This document shows, piece after piece, positions 46,415 through 56,274 of a DNA stretch of 64,000 nt. The DNA lies in assembly GCA_016508695.1 (NCBI GenBank), contig VNKQ01000008.1:1054001-1118000 (forward strand), in the 5' to 3' direction. The stretch comes from Hyphodiscus hymeniophilus (taxonomy: Eukaryota; Ascomycota; Leotiomycetes; Helotiales; Hyphodiscaceae). Numbering within the stretch: position 1 is the stretch's first letter; every line of letters starts with the position of its first letter. The notes under the pieces were generated by a model that was not told the DNA's origin, did no database searches, and saw only the letters and a list, made by a program, of their open reading frames with translations. A program made the position numbers and the translations under genes.

Positions 46415-46642
46415 TTACTGGATATTACCAGCTTGGGCGCGTCCTGCGTAGGAGTAGTAGAACAGTTCAAGGAAGACAGTGAGAATGGGAAGGTTCACGA
46501 TGATTGAGTAAATGAAGTATGGTACAGGCCAGTCTGCAAGACCGGGAGCGATATCCTGGAGTATGGGGTAGTATGGTTGAATGAATCGAATCAGAAGCAA
46601 GCTGTAGATCCAAATGCGTAGAAATGCTGCAACTAAAGACAT
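46415..46642 (-). CDS. 75-aa two-span membrane protein immediately upstream of CTK2
   Basis: Single-exon ORF of 75 codons on the same strand as CTK2 and in another frame, ending only 7 nt before the CTK2 ATG. Two hydrophobic helices (about residues 5-21, AAFLRIWIYSLLLIRFI, and 39-60, PVPYFIYSIIVNLPILTVFLEL) flank a PYYPILQ...APGLADWP loop; the C-terminus is polar (GRAQAGNIQ). Codon choice is that of a real gene here: the Tyr codons I read are TAC and Phe is nearly always TTC. I do not recognise the family. Either it has its own transcript overlapping CTK2, or one mRNA carries both ORFs. It lies 308 nt from the divergent thioesterase ATG. Confidence 0.6.
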   Translation of the reverse strand: MSLVAAFLRIWIYSLLLIRFIQPYYPILQDIAPGLADWPVPYFIYSIIVNLPILTVFLELFYYSYAGRAQAGNIQ

Positions 46643-46950
46643 GGCCCGTGTAAATGGTTCGAGAGGGGACGGAAAGTCGGCGTTTTCGTTGATGTAGTAA
46701 CTCTATGGCGTGGGTTGAGCCTTTCTCATTTCAAAACTGCAGCAGTAGCGGGTGTCTGCATAAATAAAGACCAATAAACTTAAAGACACGCCTCCCCAGC
46801 CTCGTTTGAAGGCTCGAAGCCGATTGAATCCCAGGGCTTCTAAGTTTCGAACCATTTTGGCTTGCCAATTTTCTCAAATCATTGATCGGCAAAACGGTAG
46901 GATCCTCAATCTTATAGCTCATGCGCCGAAGAGCATCTACGACCCTCAAT
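46643..46950. promoter_or_regulatory. compact divergent promoter (75-aa ORF and CTK2 / PPT1)
   Basis: 308 nt between the 75-aa ORF start and the thioesterase ATG; no particular element identified. Confidence 0.4.
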
Positions 46951-47928
46951 ATGCCCAGACTCTCAGCACTCCTCCTCCTCGCCACCTCTCTCGTCCGCGC
47001 CTCCGTCCTCTCGCAAACTCCCATCTATACCCAAGACGATGATAGCGATACACCACTGCCCCTCATCATCTGGCATGGTCTAGGCGACAGCTTCGGAAAC
47101 GACGGACTCCAATCCGTAGCGGCCCTTGCAGAGGAGACCAACCCAGGAACGTTCACCTACATTATCAAACTGGCCGACGATGCAAATGGTGACAGCAGAG
47201 CCAGCTTCTTTGGAAACCTGACAGAGCAGATTGATCAAGTATGCGCCGATCTCGCAGTGCACCAAATTCTATCTACAGCGCCAGCCGTAGATGCATTGGG
47301 CTTCTCACAAGGAGGGCAGTTCCTTAGAGGCTACATTGAGAGATGCAACTTCCCTCCTGTGAGAAGCCTGGTGACTTTCGGAAGTCCCCATAATGGAATT
47401 TCCGAATTTCAAAGCTGTAGTGCTACGGATTGGCTATGCAAGGGAGCTCAAGGTCTCTTGCGAACCAACACCTGGACACAGTACGTCCAGAGCCACTTGG
47501 TACCAGCTCAGTATTTCAGAGATCCCTTCCAGTACGACGATTATCTCGAATATAGCAACTTCCTCGCGGACATAAACAATGAGCGCGAATTGAAGAATCA
47601 GACGTACAAGGAGAATCTTGAGAAGTTGGAGAGATTTGTGATGTACATGTTCGAGGACGACGCAACAGTCATTCCGAAGGAATCGAGTTGGTTCGCGGAG
47701 GTCAATGGAACGGAGGTGCAGGAACTGAAGGATAGGGTTTTGTATAAGGAAGACTGGTTGGGGTTGAAGGCGCTGGATAAGAAGGGTGCTCTGGAGTTTA
47801 AGAGTACTGAAGGCGGGCATATGAGCTTGACCGATAAATTGTTGAAGGACGTATTCAAGGGGTACTACGGGCCGTATGGGAGAAGTTTTGAGGAGAAGGT
47901 CAAACTTGATCTGCAAGAGGAGCTTTAA
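46951..47928 (+). CDS. PPT1: palmitoyl-protein thioesterase (PPT1 family)
   Basis: Lysosomal/vacuolar or secreted enzyme that removes thioester-linked fatty acids from cysteines. Single exon; 325 residues from the ATG at 46951, which starts a signal peptide (MPRLSALLLLATSLVRASV). An in-frame ATG at 46921 would add ten Arg/Ser-rich residues and is less likely. The alpha/beta-hydrolase core contains LPLIIWHGLGDS, the nucleophile elbow GFSQGG (Ser about residue 114), LVTFGSPHNGI, the acid in MFEDDATVIPKESSWF, and the catalytic His in EGGHMSLTD. Cysteines around NFPP and SATDWLC and several N-glycosylation sequons (GNLTEQ, KNQTYK, VNGTEV) fit a secretory protein. Length and motif order match the family fully. 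Confidence 0.95.
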   Translation: MPRLSALLLLATSLVRASVLSQTPIYTQDDDSDTPLPLIIWHGLGDSFGNDGLQSVAALAEETNPGTFTYIIKLADDANGDSRASFFGNLTEQIDQVCADLAVHQILSTAPAVDALGFSQGGQFLRGYIERCNFPPVRSLVTFGSPHNGISEFQSCSATDWLCKGAQGLLRTNTWTQYVQSHLVPAQYFRDPFQYDDYLEYSNFLADINNERELKNQTYKENLEKLERFVMYMFEDDATVIPKESSWFAEVNGTEVQELKDRVLYKEDWLGLKALDKKGALEFKSTEGGHMSLTDKLLKDVFKGYYGPYGRSFEEKVKLDLQEEL

Positions 47929-48666
47929 ATGTGTGTTTTAGTATTGATTACGGCTGGGCGTTGGTTTCTCTAGCGCATGGGATCCCCTTACGGGAGAAAA
48001 TATTTCTATCATCTATGTGCGTTGCTCATGAATAGGAAAGGAATCTGCAGTGAGTGATGAGGCCCTTGAAGCCTGTGAGTTTTCTGGTGCTTTCCAAATT
48101 TAGCACCAGTCGCTGCGTGATGGAGATCATATCAACACATCGATGGGAAAGCTCACTGTCGTAGGAGGTTTGGTAACATATTCTCCAGACTGCATCAGGT
48201 TGGAGTCCAGTTCACAAGTAGTTTGCCGCCTTTTAGTTGTGTTCGGAGTTCCTCTGTAAAATTGTCCTTGATCATGAAGTAGTCTCCCAACGATAGATTG
48301 CACAAATTGTAGTTTCCTGATCGGTTTTCCCGTCTGTTCCTTGATGATTTTCGTTCAGGATAAGTAACTCCAAAGCTTCATCACGGACAGCCTCAAAAAG
48401 CAAGAAGCATAGACAGGACACTATGGAAGAGTAGACAGTGTAGAAGAACCATGCATTTTGTATCATTGAAGCTTTCCAGCTTCCCATAGCAAATGAAAGA
48501 AACTCCTAGGCAGTGTGCCCAAGTCATGCAATTTGATCTCGCCGTAGACATGCCCCACAACTGCAAAAAAGAACAGTGTCCAATCTCGAGTGCACTGCCC
48601 CGGTTCGTACCCTTCATCAGCCTTCATATGCTCACTATCGCCTTCCAGGCATGCCCAATATCAGGC
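47929..48666. other. intergenic region between convergent genes
   Basis: 3' flanks; short ORFs only. Confidence 0.55.
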
Positions 48667-48921
48667 TCATTTCGCCTCCGAGAATCCTCCCAAGGCCTCG
48701 TTTTTCTCATTTGTACTCTTGGTAAAGTCCGCAGCAACATGCTCTCTCTTCAAATCCTCGAACTTCCAGCTCTGTCTGCGAGCAAAGTTCGGCTTCCACG
48801 TCTCCACCGGGCTTGGGAGCATCTCTCCGACGGAGTTTTTTCTGCCATCGGGCACCTTGGTCTCGGTGGGGTTTTCATGGGTAGTGGAGGATGCTTGTGT
48901 TGATTTGGTAGTAGACTCCAT
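48667..48921 (-). CDS. 84-aa hydrophilic protein of unknown function
   Basis: Single-exon ORF of 84 residues with strong coding bias (AAG over AAA, GAG over GAA). Disordered, Thr/Ser/Glu/Lys-rich N-terminus; then a conserved-looking core (WKPNFARRQSWKFEDLKR) and a GGFSEAK C-terminus. The Arg-Arg-x-Ser-Trp followed by a charged helix and a terminal GF[ST]E recalls short fungal stress- or conidiation-associated hydrophilic proteins, but that is a weak resemblance from memory. No signal peptide or membrane helix. It stands alone between large intergenic regions. Confidence 0.6.
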   Translation of the reverse strand: MESTTKSTQASSTTHENPTETKVPDGRKNSVGEMLPSPVETWKPNFARRQSWKFEDLKREHVAADFTKSTNEKNEALGGFSEAK

Positions 48922-50972
48922 TCTGTGGGTACAGGTTGGTTTTCGGATTGTATTATTGTATTATTGTTTTATTGAAAGTGGTTTGGTTTGTTCTGTCAGG
49001 CCAAGGATCAGTATCATACGCTCCAGAGTTCAAAGGTCATGAAGGGTGTGACTTGAACCACTTACTTGAATGGTAAGCTGGATAGCTTAATGAATTCGTT
49101 CAAGAATAAGACGCCCGCTTTCTTTAAGTAGCAACTCCGGCGTTCCTGTGGCGAAAATCACGCCCTGGATGACACGGCTGGAAATAATATGACGCTACCC
49201 GTGATTGACTAATAGAAAGCAAGAACAGCTGAGATGGTTGCAGAAGAGGTTGGAAAGTGGTTACACGATAATGGGGTGGTGGAAGGTTGCATGATCTTTA
49301 TGGGGGTCCAGGCGCTAGTCCAAGGGCCAAGGGCGGGGTAGTACTAATGGCGGGGTGTCTCCTATTCGTCTTCTTCCCCAATTCTCAATGCGAGTAAGAT
49401 GTTCAAAGAACGTCACGCAGAGGGGACTCTCGTAATTAAATATAACCTCATACATTGCGCGCCTTATGAATTGTGAAGTTATGTACTTAATTATGCCAGT
49501 AAAATGCTTTGAAACTCCATATCAGCCGTTCATCGCACAAGACGCCGCATCGGGACCCGTTGCGGCGCAACCGATATCACTCACGAGAAGAACATTTGTT
49601 GACGTTGATGACAGTCAATTTCATGGCCGAGAAGAAGAGGTTCTCCAGCCCTCGGGATTCCTCCGGCAAGGTGGCAACTTCAAATGGCATCATGCCTCAG
49701 AGTCTATGACAGTTCCGATCCCTTCGAAACACTCCTTTACTACATAATCCCCAAGAGACATATATAATTCTGGGCAACTCAGGAATAAAGCTGTTCAGCA
49801 AATTGTCCTTCACAGAAGATATCGATGGCGTAGTGGGCATACGGAATCAGCACAGAAAGTGTAGCGGCACGTGAAAAACAGAAGGTGAAGGTTTGAAAGC
49901 TTAGACATATATTCCTTAGCATAACTAACCGTTATACCCAAAAATAGATCATAGGTGTTGCAAGCAAAAGGCACAAATTCCGAGCAGAATTGGAAGCGCT
50001 GATCACCTTCTCCCTGTGTAGCCTGTTCTCATCCCAGTGCTCGCTTGGCAAGGGATTAAGCTCGCTTAAAAAAGGGGGTGAACGCCATCCCTTGAGGTAG
50101 CTACATATTTGTGGATCTACCCCATCACTGGGCAGCATGCCACCCAGACACCTTAGGAGCAATGCATACAGATTGAAGACAGGGAAGAACTTGATAATTG
50201 ATGACATACGAGCTGAATTGTTCTTGCTTTTCATTTTCTTTGTCTCAAGACGTTGGGCATGAAGAGGTGAAGAGAGAGGTAGAGAAACGATGGGCCCATG
50301 ACAGGCGATAGATTATGTACAAGACCCCGCACTACGCTACAGTACTTGTGAGTTTTTGTAGAATTCTATGTCGTTCACGGTATATATGACTTGTAACTTT
50401 GGGCTGTCTTCGGGATGGCCTCCTGTGTTAGTACTTCTCCATTTGCCTAGTAGTGTCACTGATAATCATGAGTTCTAGGACTGAACCCTCCGAACTCCAG
50501 TTCGGTTCAGAGTAGTCCGTACTTGAGCTTATGGCTATTGGGAGTATCCTCATCATTTGAAACTTTACAAAGATAAAATCTGGGGATTTACGATGTGAGA
50601 AAGGGAAGTATCCTAATCCTTTCAAAGTTTACAGAGATTTGGATACTTGAGTTATGAATGTGGATTTGAGGACGACATTTAGTTCAATACCCGACATTCG
50701 CACTCAGGATTTGCATTATACGATTATGTTGAATGAAGGATTGAATTTTGCCTACTCAAGACCCAAAGCTCCCTGAAGCTTAAGGCTCTACACAATATGC
50801 GCTATCGAAAGTTCGAACAGAAAAGGGCGACGGACTGACTCAAACAGGACAGAAAATGAAAGACGAGGACGCCCCGCTATGCAATGGGTATGACAGGTAA
50901 CTATGAACAGAACGTATAGTATCGCGGCCGTATACAAGTGCTCGCTCCCTCTATGCAAACTCGACCAAGTCG
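48922..50972. other. gene-poor 2-kb region
   Basis: Upstream of the 84-aa gene and 3' of the FHA gene. AT-rich towards the middle; ORFs such as 49466-49747 (+) and 49932-50234 (-) show no recognisable content. Confidence 0.5.
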
Positions 50973-52595
50973 TTAAGGAGTTTTGGGTTTCTTCCAATAG
51001 TATTGCTGCAGTAGTGTTAGCTTCATGGATAGTGACTGGGCAGTGAGTTAAATTACCTTGTGTTGCTTTCGACAGTTCCTCAAACTAGGCTTCCTTAATC
51101 CATCAACGACCGCTGCTCTGCGGTTCCCATCTGTATCCTCGTCGGGAATATAATAGTACTCCGATTCAAGACGCTTTCCTGCGGCATCTTTTCCCTCGCG
51201 ATGGATCTCTCCAATGCAGGATGTGGCATTCAAGAGTTTCTGCAACTCTTCTTTTGTCAGGCCTCGGTTTTCCACATCCGTTGGGCTTGAGTTCTTCAAG
51301 GATTCTGGTAGCTGATTCAGGATGACAGATAATGGGGTTGATGAGAGACGTGAAAAGGCAAGCTGGTTCACAACATGATTGATGATGTTACTGGATTCTG
51401 CTTGATTGGTGGCTTCGGAACTGGACCTGGTTGCAGGAGAGGCTGTTGGACCATGCAGAGTACGCCCTCGAGGCAGCTCAGGGGATCTAGTGGTAAACGA
51501 AGCCATACGGGAGGAAATGTTGGCGCCGAAAGGACCGAACGAGTGCACAATTGGGTCATTCTCTTCGTCGGGGTCCTGTTCATCTTCTGGCTCACTGTGA
51601 TCGCTTGATTGACTCTCAACAGGTACAGCTTCAAACGATGACGCAGCTTCTGTTGAAATCATTGACGCTCCTTGAGCAATCTCCTGCTCCGCTTCCGAGC
51701 TGTTTTCGTCCTCGAACACCTTGACTACCGGTACAACATCGTCGGAGAAAAGCTTGGAGAAGGAAGTCTGGCTGTTTGATGGTCCGGCAGGAGTTGGCGA
51801 CACGGGAGACTCGATCCTTTGTCCCCGACGCAGAGGACTCGACTCAATGACTTGGCCGAGAGCACTGACAGCAGAAGCGCGACCCCTTGGAGAGTTGTCA
51901 TCATCCCACGAAGACTCCGACTTGGCACCAACTGACTCCTTGCGGTCTCTACCCGGCCATGCAATTAAGACACGAGCATCCTGCACATCCAACATGATCT
52001 CCGCGTACTCGGTCTCTGACGTGAAACTATCCCCTTTCGCCAATTCCCACGTTCGCCCTTGGCAGTGTAGCTTTATACCGTTCCATCCACTGCATATAAT
52101 CTCCACCTTGTTCGGTTCGAGAGGAACTGTCGCGGCAATATACCTTGCCTTGACGTGGACACGAGAGATGAGGCGGTTGGCAGATAGTTGATAATGAGAA
52201 GAGTTGCTTGATCTTCCCATAAGTAAAGCATCTCCATTCTCTGGTAAGTTTACAGTGGCTAAGGCTGAGAGGGGAGCACGTTCGGAGATTGAAGATTGAG
52301 TACGATGAATTCTTGGTCGTGTGGCTCGCGCGTGTACTGCTGGTGGTGAGGACGACAGAATCCCTGTTGTAGATGTTGGTATGGGTGTGGGGTATTTCTG
52401 GTAAGCAGCTTCGCGCTGGGAAGGGGACTCTTGAGCTCGTCTTTTCGAAGGTCGAGGGAAAACAGGTGAAGATGACAACGGCTCGAAGGCTGGGAGCAGC
52501 GAGGGAGCTGGACGCTTCACACCTGCCATTGACGATGATGTAGGCTTGACATTCAGCTTGCTTGGAGAAGAATCCATCATGACAGAGAGCACCAT
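50973..52595 (-). CDS. FHA-domain protein, Tos4-like
   Basis: Two exons, 51057-52595 and 50973-51005, joined across a 51-nt intron (GTAATT...CTGCAG); 523 residues from the first ATG. The ATG at 52577 (MDSSPSKLNVKP) is an equally plausible start. The small second exon supplies the ending QYYWKKPKTP, a basic/aromatic tail that follows RNCRKQHK. The N-terminus is Ser/Pro-rich with SP sites and a PSKRR basic motif. The FHA domain (about 105-215) shows GRSSNSSHYQLS, RLISRVHVKA and WNGIKLHCQGRTWEL, containing the phosphothreonine-binding Arg, Ser and His. A long acidic Ser-rich middle follows. Tos4/Plm2-type factors associate with G1/S promoters and histone deacetylases in yeast; a comparable role in cell-cycle transcription is inferred. 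Confidence 0.82.
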
Positions 52596-53682
52596 GTGTC
52601 ACAAAGTCAGGAAAGGCTTTCCAACGCGAATATCAAACCGCGTGCTGAACGCGGTATCAAGCTATCCGATTGATATTGGTGAATTGAGTTCGAAGGAGAG
52701 GAGAATTGAGTTGATTGATCACGTAGAGATGCGGCTGTGAAAGAGAAGAAGAGAAATCATGTAGACTTTTAGAGGTCATGAAAGAGGTCGAGGTTGAGAA
52801 ATGGAGGAGAAGGGTCTTGTAGACGGACCAGGACCCGCTCACACGCCAGACTCCGCCTGAGTAACGAGGCGCGTTTTGAGCTTAGTGTACCGGCAGAATT
52901 GTGCATCTTGTACTAAATTATGACGTTCAGAAGCCTCGGGCGGAGGTCTGAGGAGGAGAATTGCGCATTTATTTCGATTTAAACTCAGATGTCCATTTCA
53001 ATGCCAGATATATATATATATGTATACAAGTTTCTCACCACTTCTCGAACACACATCTGCCTTTAACTTTCGATGGTCTATGGAGAATCCGAAAATTCTC
53101 TATCTGAGCATTGGATCCTGGTCAGTGCCTTGTCCACTCCAACCTCCTCTTGCGGACCTAACGCGCTCTACACACGAGCATTTACGCGCCGATGAGACAG
53201 ATTCGGTCTCGTACAGTAGACGAATGCAGTCATCGGCCTCTTTTACCTCATATTTCCACTCTAGTATGCACATAACTTCCAGGTTTTCGTTCAGACTAGA
53301 GCTTCAATGCAAATGAGTGTCTGCTGCAGTGTGGTTAAGGCGGTGTGACAGATGGATGAAGGGTAAGTATACGTTGGTGGGAATGCTGTGGGATTTCACG
53401 TGGTACATGCCTGGGGGGAACATTATGGATTTGAGTATGGTGATAATAGAGAATCTTCTGAGAAATAATTATATTCGATTTTATATTCTATCCGGGCCGT
53501 CCTTCAATGTTCCTGGCTCTTCGTTCTGGATTCTGAACCGATAACGATAACGATCACGTGCCATAAAATTTCGAACGACGCTCTAGAAAAATTGCGGGAG
53601 ACGAGAGAAAGCTGAGAACCACCACAATTTCAATCAGGGTCCAAGAATTCGAAAAGGATTCCAAAATTCTGCAGATACAACC
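52596..53682. promoter_or_regulatory. divergent promoter region (FHA gene / L1-domain gene)
   Basis: About 1.1 kb. Includes a TATATATATA run near 53012-53021 and short ORFs without recognisable content. Confidence 0.4.
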
Positions 53683-54915
53683 ATGGCGACCGGTTCAACA
53701 GCTCTGACTGTCAAGGCTGAGAATGGCTCTCCTTACCAGCTCAATTCGGCGCAGGTCAGTACATCTAAGCTCAAAACTCGGTGCATACTTACATGTCTGC
53801 AGGTATTGAAAGCTTCAAGCGCTCTCCTCAAACGCATCCAGACGACCGAGAAAGCATCCTCATCCTCTAAAACCAACCTCCTCGCAGCTGCGGATGACGA
53901 AGAAGACCAGTCCTCCGAGTCCACCCCCATCTGGCTGAACCTTACTACCAAGAAACACATAATCGACCAAAAGCGTCTCAAGCCTTCCAAAGTCACGGTC
54001 CCCCATGCACTCAACACCTCCCCCACCACAACTATCTGCCTTATCACTGCCAGCCCTCAACGAGCCTATAAAGACGTCGTCGCCTCCCCCGCCTTCCCCG
54101 CCTCCTTGGGCGCACGCATAACCCGAGTCGTCGACCTCGAGCACCTGAGAAAGAAATGGGGGCAGTACGAGAATCAGCGCAAGCTATTCAGCGAACACGA
54201 TGTCTTCCTCGCGGACGATAGGATTATTACTATGTTGGCAAAAGCGCTAGGGAAGACATTCTACAAAACACAAGCCAAGCGTCCTGTCCCCGTTAATCTT
54301 GCACCTGCAGCCAAAAAGGAAGATGGCAAGACAATCAAGCCTGACAAATCGAAGAAAGGGGAGAAATCTCAGGGTGGAAATCCGGGCACGGCGAAGGAGA
54401 TCGCTGCTGAGATTGAGAAAGCTCTCCAGAGCGCATTGGTGCATTTAAGTCCTTCTACAAACACTTCTGTGAAAGTGGGATATTCGTCCTGGGATGCGCA
54501 GAAGTTGACTGAAAATGTAGAGGCGGTTGCTAACGGCTTGATTGAGAGATTTGTTCCGAAGAAATGGAGAGGTGTTAAGTCGCTACATGTTAAGGGCGAG
54601 TCGACGGCAGCATTGCCGATTTGGCTGTCTGATGAGATGTGGGTTGAAGAAGGGGATGTTGTAGAGGAGGGCGCGATTACGGCCAATACGGGGAAGAAGA
54701 GGAAGCTTGGCAATGCTGAGAAGGTTGAGGAGGGTGTCAAGAAGGAGAAGAAGCAGAAGTTACTGGAGAGTAACGATGACAACCTGGATAAAGAGATCAA
54801 GCTCCGGAAGGAGAAACTGAAGAAGCAGAAGGCGGATGCGGCAGTGGATGACGAGGATAACGTCCCGAAGGCTACCAAGAAACCGAAGAAATCCAAGGTG
54901 AAGGTTGACGCTTGA
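53683..54915 (+). CDS. ribosomal L1-domain ribosome-biogenesis protein (Cic1/Utp30 type)
   Basis: Two exons, 53683-53754 and 53803-54915; 394 residues. The 48-nt intron (GTCAGT...CTGCAG) is in frame and stop-free, so the plain ORF reads through with 16 extra residues. Splicing gives LNSAQVLKASSALLKRI, which suits the helix at the start of the L1 fold. The L1 domain spans about 20-270 (IWLNLTTKKHI, TTICLITASPQRAYKDVV, RVVDLEHLRKKWGQYE, FLADDRIITMLAKALGKTFY, RPVPVNL, LVHLSPSTNTSVKVGY, SLHVKGESTAALPIW). The C-terminus is very Lys/Glu-rich (EEGVKKEKKQKL, KKPKKSKVKV), typical of nucleolar assembly factors. It probably binds pre-rRNA/pre-60S particles in the nucleolus; length is closer to yeast Cic1 than Utp30. 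Confidence 0.88.
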   Translation: MATGSTALTVKAENGSPYQLNSAQVSTSKLKTRCILTCLQVLKASSALLKRIQTTEKASSSSKTNLLAAADDEEDQSSESTPIWLNLTTKKHIIDQKRLKPSKVTVPHALNTSPTTTICLITASPQRAYKDVVASPAFPASLGARITRVVDLEHLRKKWGQYENQRKLFSEHDVFLADDRIITMLAKALGKTFYKTQAKRPVPVNLAPAAKKEDGKTIKPDKSKKGEKSQGGNPGTAKEIAAEIEKALQSALVHLSPSTNTSVKVGYSSWDAQKLTENVEAVANGLIERFVPKKWRGVKSLHVKGESTAALPIWLSDEMWVEEGDVVEEGAITANTGKKRKLGNAEKVEEGVKKEKKQKLLESNDDNLDKEIKLRKEKLKKQKADAAVDDEDNVPKATKKPKKSKVKVDA

Positions 54916-56274
54916 GCTTGCTTCGCGATCTATATCATTGCTTGGAGTTTGGAGTTGTGGACAGGCTAAAACTATTTGCAAGGCGTGAGTGCAGAATCGT
55001 GTCAATATAAAACAAATGGAGATTTGTCCGTTATATATATTCGACTGAGATCCCGCAGTAAGAAGAGGAGCGCCGAGCAAGCTGCGCGAGAACTTATCCT
55101 TGCCGAGAAGAACGTGCTTCGAGCCATCGTACCAATGACCCCTTGTATTTATTCCACCCGGCTCAATCAAATACTATGTGGCATGCCAACACCTCTATGG
55201 CCTTTGCAACTCGAGGTTGATTACCTTCGACAAGACCTTCTTTTTTGAGGAAATATGGAGGGCATTCCAGAGGGAATAGAGCCTGTGTTGACAGCGAGTA
55301 GTTTTACGATAGCGATAAATGAATCGACAGTTTTTTCTTTGATCGATAGTAAGAGTTGAGTCGACAGCGATAGGTTTTGGAGATAGTGAGGTAGTCAGGG
55401 AATTCGTTGTTCTCTGGCTACTATCGTGAACAGAACTCATTAGTCATTACCTTTGCGCTTAGACTCGAGCCTGGTATCGAATCAACGGCATCCTAATATT
55501 TTAGGACGCGGTAGGTAGTGGATCTGGAAAAGGGGACGGGTTGCGTCTAAGCGAGAATCTACTTGTTCGTTTGGTAAATAAATATATCTTAAGATAAGAG
55601 TTAATTTTCGGAAATATTTAGATATTCCTCCATGTTCCGAGTTTTACATGATTCCTAGGCTTCTAGCAACGGTATCATACCCCTACTAAAATGTAGAAGT
55701 CGGATATTCCGGGTAGAATAACTAGAATATAGGAATATCCGAAATATTTACCTAGGCGTGCCCAATACTGAGCCTGATCGCTTACCACTTTCAAGTAACT
55801 GGGAATCAAAATGCCAGCGCACCTAAGAGGAGCAAAGCCCGAGCGCTCACTTCTTTTGAGTGGTTTGGATTCAAATGATAAAGCATATAGAAGCGAAATT
55901 CCGATTATAACGGGGTGCTTGATAACTTTCGACTTTGCTTCGGGAATCCGGACCCTATCCGTCGAAATGGGTGGTGCTTACTCCCTCCATGCAGCTGTGT
56001 CTGCATACTCCAAAACTGAGTCATCATACAAGATAGACGATCACCTGGTTTCCTGGTACCTCACTGCATGCGGATGCTGGTGAAATATTATCACAAGTCT
56101 TCTATTTTCTATTATTATTATCCCTGTCATAGTATGTAGCCCATATCCAGAAGCAGCCAAACGCCTTGCTTCTAATCTTCTAATTATCCAACCACGCTAA
56201 TTTTCAAAGAAACACTCCATTGGTATCTAAAACCAACTTTTATTTCACATCCAGGGTCTAGTGGGTATCGACCT
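54916..56274. other. AT-rich intergenic region between convergent genes
   Basis: About 1.36 kb. The segment 55560-55760 is particularly AT-rich with palindromes (TATCTTAAGATA near 55586) and the inverted repeat listed next. A 90-codon ORF at 55811-56083 (+) has no recognisable content. Confidence 0.5.
55700..55742. repeat. 11-bp perfect inverted repeat
   Basis: TCGGATATTCC at 55700-55710 and its reverse complement GGAATATCCGA at 55732-55742, 21 nt apart, in AT-rich DNA. A related GGAAATATTTAGATATTCC lies about 90 nt upstream. Confidence 0.85.
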
